Positions 8,426-17,600 of a stretch of 64,000 nucleotides of DNA are shown one piece after another. A program made the translations under genes and the position numbers. The stretch is taken from contig VGHA01000002.1 of assembly GCA_016868375.1 (NCBI GenBank), positions 1 through 64,000 of the forward strand, read 5' to 3'. Positions within the stretch are counted from its first letter, which is position 1, and each line of letters begins with the position of its first letter. Under the pieces are notes generated by a model. The model saw only the letters and a list, made by a program, of their open reading frames with translations, ran no database searches and was not told the DNA's origin. The DNA comes from Betaproteobacteria bacterium (GTDB lineage Bacteria; Pseudomonadota; Gammaproteobacteria; Burkholderiales; Burkholderiaceae_E).

Positions 8426-9405
8426 TGCGCCGGATAGCGATCGTGCCACGCGCACTCGGCGTGCTGGCTTTGATCGGACTCCTCACCGCCCCGGTCTGGG
8501 CAGCGGGCCACCCTTATGTCCTCCACATGCTGGTGCTCTCCTGCATCGTTTCGATCGCAGCGGTGGGCCTCAACCTGATGCTGGGCTACGGCGGGTTGGT
8601 GAGCCTTGGCCACATGGGTTTTGCCGGGCTGGGCGCCTATGTGGCGGCGGTACTGATGGTCGATGCGCGCTGGGGGTTCTGGAGTGCGCTGGGAACGGCT
8701 GCGATCGCATCCGCGATCGCAGGGGCCCTGATCGGCCTAATCTGTTTCCGGTTCAGAGGGCACTTCTTCATGATCGTCACGCTTGCCTTCGGACTGCTGC
8801 TGCATGCGGTCATGAACAACTGGGATGATGTGACGCGAGGTGCAGCCGGTCTGCCCGGCGTGCCCCGTCCGGCCGCCTGGCGCTGGGGGGATACGGTGAT
8901 CAGCTTCGGACAGCTGCCGAATTTCTACTACCTCGCGCTTGCGATCACGCTTGCCGTCTTTGCGTTGCAGTATGTCGTGGTGCGCTCCGACCTGGGCCGG
9001 GTGCTCGGATCGATCCGGCAGGACGAACGACTGGCGCGTGCGCGAGGCGTCAACGTGATCGTTTTCAAGACCGTGGTGTTCGCGCTCGGTTCGGCGCTTG
9101 CGGGCGTGAGCGGAGTGCTGCAGGTGTCGTTTCTCAGAGTGGCCGCGCCAGCGAGTTTCAACATGCTGGAGAGCATCAACACCGTGCTGGTGGTGATTGT
9201 GGGTGGCGCGGGTTTTCTCGTTGGTCCAGCGGTCGGGGCATTGCTCTATGTCACGCTGCCGGAGGCGCTGCGGCTCGCCAACGAGTGGCGACTGGTCATC
9301 TTCGGTGGCCTCCTGGTGATCATGATGCTGTTCGCCCCGCAAGGCATTGCCGGGCTCGCGTACACGCTGTGGCAGCGCATCACCGGCGATCGGTCTGCGC
9401 GATGA
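8425..9405 (+). CDS. Branched-chain-type ABC transporter permease, LivM-like
   Basis: This 326-residue permease has the LivM signature near its N-terminus (VGLNLMLGYGGLVSLGHMGFAG). About eight to ten transmembrane segments follow, with a coupling loop near SIRQDERLARARGVNV. It pairs with the LivH-like protein encoded just upstream, overlapping it by one base. Its own stop is overlapped by the ATG of the following ATPase gene (ATGA at 9402-9405). Length is normal for the family and there is no fused ATPase domain, as some LivM proteins have. Confidence 0.92.
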   Translation: MRRIAIVPRALGVLALIGLLTAPVWAAGHPYVLHMLVLSCIVSIAAVGLNLMLGYGGLVSLGHMGFAGLGAYVAAVLMVDARWGFWSALGTAAIASAIAGALIGLICFRFRGHFFMIVTLAFGLLLHAVMNNWDDVTRGAAGLPGVPRPAAWRWGDTVISFGQLPNFYYLALAITLAVFALQYVVVRSDLGRVLGSIRQDERLARARGVNVIVFKTVVFALGSALAGVSGVLQVSFLRVAAPASFNMLESINTVLVVIVGGAGFLVGPAVGALLYVTLPEALRLANEWRLVIFGGLLVIMMLFAPQGIAGLAYTLWQRITGDRSAR

Positions 9406-10151
9406 GCGTGCTCGAGATCAGAGGGCTGCACAAGGCCTATGGTGGCATTCAGGCACTCGATGATGCGGATTTCGTCATCGAGTCGCCTGGTCTGTACGGC
9501 CTGATCGGCCCGAACGGCGCCGGCAAGACCACCCTCTTCGATGTTGTGGCGGGTACGGTCCAGGCGGATTCGGGGAGCGTGCGCTTTGGCGGCCAGGACA
9601 TCACAGGCTGGCCCTCGCATCGACGCGCCCTGGGCGGTATCTCGCGAAGTTTTCAGGAGTGTCGAGTCCTGCCCGAAGAATCCTGTCTGGACAACGTGCT
9701 GTTCGCAGCCCAGCCGAAAGGCCTGGCTGCGTGCATGTGGCAAGCCTTCACCAGAAACAATGCCCATCGGCGTCGCGTCACCGACGAGGCCATGCGGCTC
9801 CTTGGGCTGGTGCGGCTGCAGGGTCACGCTCACACGCCTGCGGCCCAGCTCTCCTTTGGTCAGAAGCGCCTCCTTGAACTGGTCTCGGTTTTCATGAGCT
9901 CGCCGCGCCTGCTGCTACTCGACGAACCCGCCTCGGGCGTGAATCCGGCGCTGCTCGAGGTGCTGTCCGATTTCATTTGCACCATGTATGCGGAGGAGGC
10001 TCGCGCCTTTCTGATCGTTGAGCACAACATGGAATTCATCATGGCGCTCGCTTCGGACATCATCGTGATGCATCAGGGTAAGGTGCTCGAACGCGGCAGC
10101 CCCCAGGCGGTGCAGGCGAGTCCACGGGTGCTCGAGGCCTACCTGGGATGA
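9402..10151 (+). CDS. Branched-chain-type ABC transporter ATPase, LivG-like
   Basis: This 249-residue cytoplasmic ATPase carries Walker A GPNGAGKTT, a signature loop written LSFGQKR in place of the common LSGGQ, Walker B LLLLDEPASG and the switch His in VEHNMEF. ATG 9402 (MSVLEIRGLHKAYGG) is chosen: it sits in an ATGA overlap with livM, and the alternative upstream start would read through the permease in another frame. It energises uptake together with the LivF-like ATPase. The final residues overlap the next gene by ATGA at 10148-10151. Confidence 0.92.
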   Translation: MSVLEIRGLHKAYGGIQALDDADFVIESPGLYGLIGPNGAGKTTLFDVVAGTVQADSGSVRFGGQDITGWPSHRRALGGISRSFQECRVLPEESCLDNVLFAAQPKGLAACMWQAFTRNNAHRRRVTDEAMRLLGLVRLQGHAHTPAAQLSFGQKRLLELVSVFMSSPRLLLLDEPASGVNPALLEVLSDFICTMYAEEARAFLIVEHNMEFIMALASDIIVMHQGKVLERGSPQAVQASPRVLEAYLG

Positions 10152-10864
10152 CTACGACGCTACGCCTGGAGGGCTTCGGTGCGGGCTACGGTGCGCGCCT
10201 CATCATTGAAGACGTCTCCCTCGACGTAAACGCCGGCGAAATCGTCACCATCATTGGCCATAACGGCGCGGGTAAATCCACGCTGCTTCGCGGTCTCTTC
10301 AACCTCGTGCCCGTCCGGCAGGGCCGGATACTGCTCAACGGGCAGCCGGTCATGCACCTCGCTTCCGATCGCCTGCTCACCACCGGCATGGCGTTCATTC
10401 CGCAACACCGCAGCATCTTTCCCCGGCTCACCATCGCGGAAAACCTCAGGATGGGCGCCTACACTGTGCGCGACCCGGCTGTTCTGGCCGAACGCATGGC
10501 GCGCGTGCTTGCGCTGTTTCCCGTTCTCCGGAACCGGCTTGGTCAGTTGGCCGGATTGATGTCGGGCGGCGAGCAGCGGATGCTGGAAATCGCCCGCACC
10601 CTTCTGCAGGACCCGATAGTCATCATGCTCGATGAGCCCTCCATCGGCCTCGCGCCCCGAATGGTGGATGCGGTCTTCGATACCGTGAGACTGCTTCGCG
10701 ATCAGGGCAAGGCTGTGCTGATGGTGGAACAGAATGTGCGCAAGGCCTTATCGGCTTCTGATCGCGGTGCGGTGATGGAACTCGGCAGTCTGCGGCTGGT
10801 CGATCAGGCGCAGCACCTGATCGACGACGAACGCGTGGCGCGGCTCTATATGGGTCGTCGATGA
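10148..10864 (+). CDS. Branched-chain-type ABC transporter ATPase, LivF-like
   Basis: This 238-residue ATPase is the last gene of the transporter operon. It has Walker A GHNGAGKST, signature MSGGEQRMLEIARTLL, Walker B VIMLDEPSIGL and the switch His replaced by Gln in VEQNVRKAL, which is the normal LivF pattern. The ATGA overlap with the LivG-like gene shows tight coupling. No terminator hairpin is obvious in the roughly 100 bases after the stop, where a decayed convergent gene remnant begins. Confidence 0.92.
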   Translation: MTTTLRLEGFGAGYGARLIIEDVSLDVNAGEIVTIIGHNGAGKSTLLRGLFNLVPVRQGRILLNGQPVMHLASDRLLTTGMAFIPQHRSIFPRLTIAENLRMGAYTVRDPAVLAERMARVLALFPVLRNRLGQLAGLMSGGEQRMLEIARTLLQDPIVIMLDEPSIGLAPRMVDAVFDTVRLLRDQGKAVLMVEQNVRKALSASDRGAVMELGSLRLVDQAQHLIDDERVARLYMGRR

Positions 10865-10960
10865 TCGCAAGCCTGCCGCGGACGCCTGCGTCGGCAGGCT
10901 GCCCGGTGAAGCGCTTCAGGCATCGCGTGACCGCGGTCGCGCCACATGCCGGCACTCAGC

Positions 10961-11647
10961 TCAGCCCGCCGATCTGGCTGCAGCCCGAATCCGGGCCTGA
11001 GCAACCTCTTCACTCGGTTCGAGAATGCTTTCAGGCGCCAGTTCGCCTGGCCTGATCAGGACATGGTCGATCACTCCGGCGTATTGAAACGCCCCGTGGT
11101 GCGCATAACGCTCGCTCACGGACAGGCGGCGCGACAGGCCAACGCTCATGCCAGCGGTGGGGATACGAAGCATCGTGGGCGACAGGTCAACCTCGGTTGC
11201 ACAAGGCTTGTCATGCAGCCACGCGCTTGCCTGACCTTTTCTCGCACCTGTGGCCGAATACTCATGGTTCTCACCCGCCTCGGTCTCGAATTCATCGATC
11301 ATCTGGCGTAACCGGGCCGGATCTACTGGCGCGAGGTCGTTGATCTCGGCAGGATCATCGACAAGATTGAAAAGCATCCAGTTATCGAGATCAATCGACT
11401 TATCCGGCGTCTGCAGTGACACGATCTTCCATGAACCGGAGATATACGCACGGCTGCCCTGCAGCTCATAGTGCTGGCGATCCCTCGCGGGCGGCGCGTC
11501 CGGGGCAAGCACATTGCGCTCGGCGCTCGCCGGCGCCAGCACACGAAGCTTGCCTGACTGAACATGGGCAATCAGCGACGGCGCGCCATCAAACGTGATC
11601 TGTACCTGACCCCCCACCAGATCGGTAACCGTCGGGTAGGTTAGCGG
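10961..11647 (-). pseudogene. Chimeric remnant: Bug-receptor fragment fused to arylsulfatase pieces
   Basis: An open frame of about 218 codons from GTG 11617 (open back to 11647) joins three unrelated pieces. The first part (TVTDLVGGQVQITFDGAPS, then GKLRVLAPASAERN) is an internal stretch of a Bug/TctC receptor. From about 11480 the residues become the C-terminal region of a sulfatase (HYELQGSRAYISGSWKIV, DNWMLFNLVDDPAEINDLA). From about 11236 they jump to the extreme sulfatase C-terminus (VDLSPTMLRIPTAGMSVGL, HHGAFQYAGVIDHVLI), skipping the middle. No sulfatase active site (C/S-x-P-x-R) is present. It is best read as deletion debris, though the frame stays open throughout. Confidence 0.65.
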
Positions 11648-11830
11648 AACTCAACCGTCTGACCCACGCTTAGGGGGGTACCCCGGGGGTGGGGTCGGCT
11701 GGCGGGGATTTGGAAGCGGTGGGGGTAGCCGTACGCCAAGCGGTGCGGTTCTAGCCCATAGGCCACGCAGCCCGCAGGACGCGCACCCTGTACCGGAGTC
11801 TGTAAACAGTCTGCAAATGCCCAGAAACCG
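11648..11830. other. Non-coding stretch between chimeric remnant and tRNA cluster
   Basis: This is a G-rich non-coding segment. It includes a palindromic GGGGTACCCC core near 11675 and a CAGACT direct repeat (11 bases apart, read on the minus strand) near 11800. No gene was recognised. Its place directly downstream of a tRNA gene, beside a deletion chimera, would suit an old integration site, but no integrase fragment or duplicated tRNA 3' end was found. Confidence 0.35.
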
Positions 11831-11857
11831 AAAAGCCCAGCCGGGAAGGGTGGGCTA
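11831..11857 (-). terminator. Probable terminator of the tRNA cluster
   Basis: Read on the minus strand, AGCCCA (11856-11851) and TGGGCT (11839-11834) form a six-base stem around an eleven-base loop. A short T run follows at 11834-11831. It lies about 17 bases beyond the tRNA-His CCA end, where a terminator is expected. The stem is short, so confidence is moderate. Confidence 0.45.
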
Positions 11858-11872
11858 AATGCTTGATTTAAA

Positions 11873-11948
11873 TGGGGTGGCTGATGGGATTCGAACCCAC
11901 GACAACCGGAATCACAATCCGGGACTCTACCACTGAGCTACAGCCACC
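11873..11948 (-). tRNA. tRNA-His (GTG)
   Basis: The cloverleaf reads GGTGGCTG at the 5' end with CAGCCACC plus encoded CCA at the 3' end. This includes the extra 5' G paired with C73 that identifies histidine tRNA. The anticodon loop contains GTG and the T-arm is GGTTCGAATCC. It is the last of three tRNA genes on this strand, nine bases after tRNA-Arg. Confidence 0.95.
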
Positions 11949-11956
11949 ACCGAAAC

Positions 11957-12033
<77 letters not shown>

Positions 12034-12129
12034 CAAATTCTTGAAACAACCGCTGTCGTGCGACAGAACTTCGCCCTCTCCGGCAAAGCCGACCCGTTGA
12101 TTGGACGGCTTGGCAATGCCCGGAAGGGA

Positions 12130-12206
<77 letters not shown>

Positions 12207-12216
12207 AGAACCCAAA

Positions 12217-12222
12217 ATTATA
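12217..12222 (-). promoter_or_regulatory. -10 element of the tRNA-Pro/Arg/His promoter
   Basis: A perfect TATAAT lies on the minus strand eleven bases before the mature 5' end of tRNA-Pro, preceded by a weak TTGCGC 14 bases upstream. This would start transcription almost at the tRNA. The -35 spacing is short, so only the -10 is called with some confidence. Confidence 0.5.
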
Positions 12223-12276
12223 GCGTAAACGAAGCCGCGCAAGGTGAACGGGGCGATCGGGGAATACAATCCTGGC

Positions 12277-12981
12277 ATGAGCAAGACACTCACCCCGAAT
12301 CAAGACGAGCTGAAAAAGGCCGCAGCGCGCGCCGCCCTCGAGCACCTGGTGCCAGGAGAGGTGGTGGGCGTGGGCAGCGGCTCAACCGTCAATTTCTTTA
12401 TTGACGAACTGGGCGCTCGCCGCAGCCAATTTCCACGCGCCGTGTCGAGCTCATCGGGCTCAACCGAGCGCTTGCGCGCCCACGGTATTGAAGTGCTCGA
12501 CTTGAACGACGTGATTGCAGCGGGTCGACGGATTCCGGTTTACGTGGATGGCGCCGATGAAATCAATGCCTCGTTGCAGATGGTCAAGGGCGGCGGCGGC
12601 GCACTGACCCGCGAAAAGATCGTTGCCGCAGCAAGTGAGCAGTTTGTCTGCATCGTGGATCGCAGCAAATGGGTCGAGCAGTTGGGGCGCTTTCCGCTGC
12701 CTGTCGAAGTGATTCCGATGGCAGTTGAGTTGATCAGCGTACGGCTTCGCCGCCTGGGTGGCCAGCCCACCCTGCGGGCAGGCAACGCAACCGACAACGG
12801 CAATCTGATTCTGGATGTTGCCGGGCTGCGCATCGAAAACCCAGGCTCGCTGGAAGAGGAAATCAACCAGTGGGCGGGCGTCGTGACGGTGGGTCTGTTT
12901 GCGCGGCAGCCGGCGTCGGTGGCGCTGGTTGCAACGCCCGAAGGCGTTGAAGCCCGGCGCGCCAAGCCTGCTACGCGCTAG
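12277..12981 (+). CDS. rpiA: Ribose-5-phosphate isomerase A
   Basis: This 234-residue enzyme interconverts ribose 5-phosphate and ribulose 5-phosphate in the pentose phosphate pathway. Family motifs are clear: [14 protein letters not shown] near the N-terminus, YVDGADEIN with the active-site acids, [16 protein letters not shown] with the catalytic Glu, and [11 protein letters not shown]. Start is ATG 12277 ([13 protein letters not shown]). A TACAAT sits at 12265-12270, so the transcript may begin almost at the ATG; no Shine-Dalgarno sequence is seen. The last 11 bases overlap the convergent yggX gene. Confidence 0.95.
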   Translation: MSKTLTPNQDELKKAAARAALEHLVPGEVVGVGSGSTVNFFIDELGARRSQFPRAVSSSSGSTERLRAHGIEVLDLNDVIAAGRRIPVYVDGADEINASLQMVKGGGGALTREKIVAAASEQFVCIVDRSKWVEQLGRFPLPVEVIPMAVELISVRLRRLGGQPTLRAGNATDNGNLILDVAGLRIENPGSLEEEINQWAGVVTVGLFARQPASVALVATPEGVEARRAKPATR

Positions 12982-13243
12982 GCGGAACGTATCCCGCGGG
13001 TTTATCCCCGCCGTCGCCAAAGAAATATTTTTCCATTTGCGTGGCCAGGTACTTGCGCGCGCGCGCATCGGCAAGGTTCAAACGGTTTTCATTGACCAGC
13101 ATGGTCTGATGCTTAACCCATCCCTGCCAGGCTTCCTTGCTCACGCTTTCCCAGATACGCTTGCCGAGTTCGCCCGGATAGGGTGGAAAGTCAAGTCCGT
13201 CTGCGTCGCGTTGAAGCTTCACGCAAAAAATACTGCGCGCCAT
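12971..13243 (-). CDS. yggX: YggX-type Fe(2+)-trafficking protein
   Basis: This 90-residue cytoplasmic protein matches the YggX family, linked in enterobacteria to protection of iron-sulfur clusters from oxidation. It keeps the N-terminal [10 protein letters not shown] with its conserved Cys, then [32 protein letters not shown] and [11 protein letters not shown]. Length is normal. It is convergent with rpiA (11-bp overlap) and lies 82 bases upstream of the argA stop on the same strand. Confidence 0.93.
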   Translation of the reverse strand: MARSIFCVKLQRDADGLDFPPYPGELGKRIWESVSKEAWQGWVKHQTMLVNENRLNLADARARKYLATQMEKYFFGDGGDKPAGYVPPSA

Positions 13244-13325
13244 TGAGTTCCCCTTTTAATGTGACTTGAGCATACCGCGTTCGAGCCGCGTTGCCCGATG
13301 AGATTCACCGTTTTCGCCAGGGCCA

Positions 13326-14663
13326 TCAGAGGTCTTTGATAAGCACTTGGGACATGCGCTGCCAGTTGTAGAGTTGCCGGCGCTCGGTGGGTAATTGGTC
13401 AATGCTGGACTGCACAAAGCCGCGCTTCAGGAACCAGTGCATCGTTCGCGTGGTGAGCACGAACAGCTTCTTGAGCCCGGCGGCCCGGGCGCGCTGTTCG
13501 ATACGCTTCAGGATGCGCTCGCCATCGCCCTGTCCCTGAGCGCCAGGCGACACGGCAAGGCAGGCCATTTCGCCAATGGTATGCTGGGTAAACGGGTAGA
13601 GCGCCGCGCAGCCGAAGATCACGCCGTCATGTTCGATGACGGTGAAATTGCCGATCTCGCGCTCGATCAACGCGCGATCGCGCCGCACCAGCGTGCCGTC
13701 TTCCTCGAGCGGGCGCATCAGCGCAAGCAACCCGCCAACATCGTCGGCAGTTGCTTCGCGCAGTTCCTCAAGCGTCTCTTCAACCAGCATCGTGCCGACG
13801 CCGTCATGGCTGAAGAGTTCGAGCAGCACACTGCCGTCGGGGTCAAACGGAATGATGTGGGCGCGCGCAACGCCGCCCTCACAGGCGCGCAGCGCATGTC
13901 GCAGATAGAAGGCGCTATCGGCCTGAAGCGATCCGCCCTCCAGCAGCGTTCGCGCCTGCGCCTCGGAAATTTCGCCGCGCACGGCACCTTGCGGATCGGC
14001 GATTGCACCTGCTTCCGAAAGAAAAATCAGCTTTTCGGCATCGAGCGCGATCGCTGTGCTGGCGGCGACGTCCTCCATGCTGAGATTGAAGGCTTCACCG
14101 GTGGGCGAAAAGCCCAGCGGCGACAGCAACACGATGGTGCCGCTGTCAAGCGCCAGCCGGATGGTGGCAACATCAATCTTGCGGGTGAGGCCGGTCTGCA
14201 GAAAATCAACGCCTTCCACGATTCCCACCGGGCGTGCGGTAACCAGATTGCCAGACAGGATCCGAATCGCGGAATGCGCCATGGGCGTGTTGGGCAGTCC
14301 CTGAGAAAACGCAGCTTCGATATCAAGGCGCAGTTCGCCGGCGGCTTCTTTTGCGCACTCGAGCGCCACGGCGTCGGTGACGCGCATGGTGTTGACGTAG
14401 CGGCTCTGGGCGCCGCGCAGCCGCAGTTGTTCATCGACCTGCGGGCGCGAACCATGCACGAGGACAATTCGCATGCCCATCGCATGAAGCAGCCCAAGGT
14501 CATGGGCCAGCGCGGTAAGACGGCCCTGCGCAAACAGCTCGCCTGGCGCGCCAATCACGAACGTGCTGCCCCGGAACGCATGAATGTAGGGCGCGACCGT
14601 GCGCAGCCAGCTGACGAAACGAGCGGGATCGAGCCCGGATTCGGGAGAATTTGAGGCAGTCAT
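13326..14663 (-). CDS. argA: Amino-acid N-acetyltransferase (N-acetylglutamate synthase)
   Basis: This 445-residue two-domain enzyme acetylates glutamate as the first step of arginine biosynthesis. The N-terminal amino-acid-kinase-like domain (HAFRGSTFVIGAPGELF, RIVLVHGSRPQVDEQL, VLLSPLGFSPTGEAFN) is the usual arginine-sensing part. The C-terminal GNAT domain has EMACLAVSPGAQGQGDGERIL and the FVLTTRTMHWFLKRGF end. ATG 14663 (MTASNSPES) fits; further upstream codons run into hrpA. The gene diverges from hrpA with only 22 bp between start codons, so little or no 5' leader is possible. Confidence 0.93.
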   Translation of the reverse strand: MTASNSPESGLDPARFVSWLRTVAPYIHAFRGSTFVIGAPGELFAQGRLTALAHDLGLLHAMGMRIVLVHGSRPQVDEQLRLRGAQSRYVNTMRVTDAVALECAKEAAGELRLDIEAAFSQGLPNTPMAHSAIRILSGNLVTARPVGIVEGVDFLQTGLTRKIDVATIRLALDSGTIVLLSPLGFSPTGEAFNLSMEDVAASTAIALDAEKLIFLSEAGAIADPQGAVRGEISEAQARTLLEGGSLQADSAFYLRHALRACEGGVARAHIIPFDPDGSVLLELFSHDGVGTMLVEETLEELREATADDVGGLLALMRPLEEDGTLVRRDRALIEREIGNFTVIEHDGVIFGCAALYPFTQHTIGEMACLAVSPGAQGQGDGERILKRIEQRARAAGLKKLFVLTTRTMHWFLKRGFVQSSIDQLPTERRQLYNWQRMSQVLIKDL

Positions 14664-14677
14664 CCCGCAATTATAAT
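14651..14677. promoter_or_regulatory. Shared argA/hrpA promoter core with palindromic -10
   Basis: AATTATAATT at 14669-14678 is its own reverse complement and contains TATAAT on both strands (14672-14677 on plus, 14675-14670 on minus). On plus, TTGAGG at 14651-14656 lies 15 bases before it. Transcription starting about seven bases downstream would begin at or next to the hrpA ATG (14686) in one direction and the argA ATG (14663) in the other. Neither gene has room for a normal Shine-Dalgarno sequence. Confidence 0.5.
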
Positions 14678-14685
14678 TTCGTCGC

Positions 14686-17600
14686 ATGAAACCCACCGCC
14701 CGGCCACCAGGGCCGGTCGCCGCTTCCCCTGCCGTTCAGGCGGCTGAACGGCCCGTCACCCGCGCCTCCCCCAAGCCCCCGCCCCCTGCTGCGGTTCGGG
14801 TGCCCTTGCCGTCGCTCAATTTTCCCGAGGCGCTGCCGGTATCGGCTCACGCTGACGTGATTGCGCAAGCCATCCGCGAGTCGCCTGTAGTCATCGTGTG
14901 CGGCGAAACAGGCTCGGGCAAGACCACGCAGCTCCCCAAGATCTGCGCGCTGGCGGGGCGTGGCCAGGCCGGTCTGATCGGCCATACCCAACCGCGCAGA
15001 ATCGCTGCAACCTCGGTGGCGGCTCGAATTGCTGAAGAGCTGGGCTCGCCCCTTGGCACGCACGTGGGCTACAAGATTCGATTTGGCGAGCGTTTCTCGC
15101 CCGGTGCCACCATCAAGCTGATGACCGACGGCGTGTTGCTGGCCGAAACCCAGTCGGATCCGCGCCTGCGTCAGTACGACACGATCATCGTTGACGAGGC
15201 GCACGAGCGAAGTCTGAACATTGACTTTCTGCTGGGCTATCTGAAGCGTCTGCTGGAGGGACCACGACGCCACGATCTGCGCGTGGTCATTACCTCTGCC
15301 ACGATCGACGCCCAGCGCTTTGCCGCGCACTTTGCGATGGGCGGGCGCCCAGCGCCGGTCATCGAAGTGTCTGGGCGGCTGTATCCCGTGGAAATTCGCT
15401 ATCAGGGCTTCGATGACGCGCATCGAGACGATGACGACGAAACCGATCTGCCCTCGCGTATTGATGAGGCGATTGAAACGCTCTGGCGCGAGGCGCCTGG
15501 TGATGCGCTGGTGTTTCTTCCCGGCGAGCGTGAAATTCGCGATGTTGCTGATCATCTGCGCAGACTCTGCGCGCGGGAGCAAGCCTCGCGCAGCCACTCG
15601 CCTTGGGCAAGGGGCCCGGTGGAGATCCTGCCGCTTTACTCGCGACTCGCGGCTGCCGACCAGCAGCGCATCTTTTCGGGATCCACCGGCAGGCGGGTGG
15701 TGCTCGCAACCAACGTTGCGGAAACCTCTCTGACAGTTCCCGGAATTCGCTATGTGATCGATAGCGGCGTCGCGAGGGTCAAACGCTATCGATACCGCGG
15801 CAAGGTGGAACAGCTGCAGGTCGAGCCCGTGTCGCAGGCAGCAGCCAACCAGCGCGCCGGCCGCTGCGGACGCGTGGCTGACGGCGTCTGCATTCGATTG
15901 TTCGATGAGGCCGATTTCCTGGGCCGACCCAGGTTCACCGATCCCGAGGTGCTGCGGTCCTCTCTGGCTGCGGTCATTCTTCGAATGAAAGCGCTCCGGC
16001 TTGAAGACATCGAAGCGTTTCCGTTCCTCGACCCGCCGCCGCGGCGGGCGATCGCCGATGGCCTGGCCCTGCTGGCCGAACTGGGTGCAATCGACGTTCA
16101 CCACGCGCTGACGCCCATCGGCCAGCGCCTGTCGCGACTGCCGGTTGACCCTCGAATTGGGCGCATGCTGCTCGAGGCGGCCGAGCGCCGATGCCTGCGC
16201 GAGGTTCTGGTGATTGCGTCGGCGCTGTCAGTTCAAGATCCTCGTGAACGGCCGATGGAAGCGCAGCAGGCAGCCGACCAGGCACATCGGCGCTTCGCAG
16301 ACGAGCACTCCGACTTCGCGTCGCTGCTGAAGGTTTGGGATTACTGGCACGGCGAGCAGCGGGAACGCGAATCAAACCGAAAGCTTGCTCAGAAGCTTGA
16401 GCGCGAGTTCCTGTCGGTGCGCCGTCTTCGCGAATGGGCCGATGTGCATTCCCAGCTCGTTGAGGCCGTGCGCGAGAACAACTGGGCGGTCAATACCGAG
16501 CCTGCTCCGCCCGAGTCAGTGCATCGCGCACTGCTCGCCGGCCTGCTGGGTAACCTGGGCACGCGGGCACCCGACGAGGCCACTTATGCCGGCACGCATC
16601 AGGTGCGATTTGCCATTCACCCATCCTCGTCCGTGCTGAAGAAGGCGCCGCGCTGGGTGATGGCTGCCGAGATCGTTGACACGGCTCGGACCTACGCGCG
16701 TACCGTAGCGCGCATCGATCCCCTCTGGGTCGAGCAGGCAGCAGGCCATCTCATTCAGCGCAGCCATAGCGATCCCGCCTGGTCCAAACAGTCTGGCCAG
16801 GCGTTCGAGCTGGAACGGGGCATGATTTATGGCCTGGTGCTGTACTCGCAGCGGCGCGTGCCGCTGGCCCCTCGCAATCCGGCGCTCGCGCGTGAGTTGC
16901 TCATCCGCGAAGGGCTGGTGGGCGATGGGATCGATGCCAAGCTGCCATTTCTGCTGCATAACCGCAGGCTGATCGCTGAAATCGAAAAGCTGGAGCAAAA
17001 GATTCGTCGCCCAGACCTGCTGGTCGACGATCAATTTCTGTTCGATTGGTACGACGCCAGGCTGCCGGAGCGCGTCACCTCGCTGCAGCGTCTCGAGCAA
17101 TGGTTGGGCAAGGCATCGCCGGTTGAGGCCAAAGCGCTGATGCTGTCGCGCGAGCAGTTGATGCGACGCGAGGAAACCGGCGTTGCGAGCGATGCGTTTC
17201 CTCGCCAACTGCTGATGCGGGGAGCCAGTTTCGAACTCGATTACCGGTTTGACCCGGGTGCCGATGACGATGGCGTCACGGTGCGCGTTCCCGTGGTGCT
17301 TCTGAACCAGGTTGACCCGGTGCGCTGCGAATGGCTGGTTTCCGGCATGCTGCGAGACAAGGTGCAGGCGCTGGTCAAGTCGCTGCCACCCAAGATTCGC
17401 AGGGTGGCGGTACCGATTCCTGATTATGCCGAGGCGTTCGTTCACCGGATGGGCGAACGGGTAGGCGAAAGTCCGCTTGCGCAGGCGATTCTGATGGATC
17501 TGGCCGAAACCTTCAGCGTTCGCGCACAACTGACCGACTTTCGAATCGAGAGCGTGCCGGCGCATCTGTTCATGCGCTTTGTGGTCACCGATGCGCATGG

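Noticed and set aside
10861..11055. Possible small gene starting in an ATGA overlap with the LivF-like gene
   Set aside because: The translation has no recognisable motif, lies opposite the chimeric remnant and is Pro/Arg-rich; the overlap is likely coincidence.
11655..11720. G-rich stretch with GGGGTACCCC as a possible insertion-sequence end
   Set aside because: No matching inverted repeat or target-site duplication was found nearby and no transposase fragment is present.
13395..14654. 419-codon open frame on the plus strand opposite argA
   Set aside because: Antisense to argA, composed of Arg/His/Gln-rich residues without any family pattern.
14671..16104. 477-codon open frame on the minus strand across hrpA
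   Set aside because: It is antisense to the conserved helicase core, has His/Arg-rich composition and no family resemblance.
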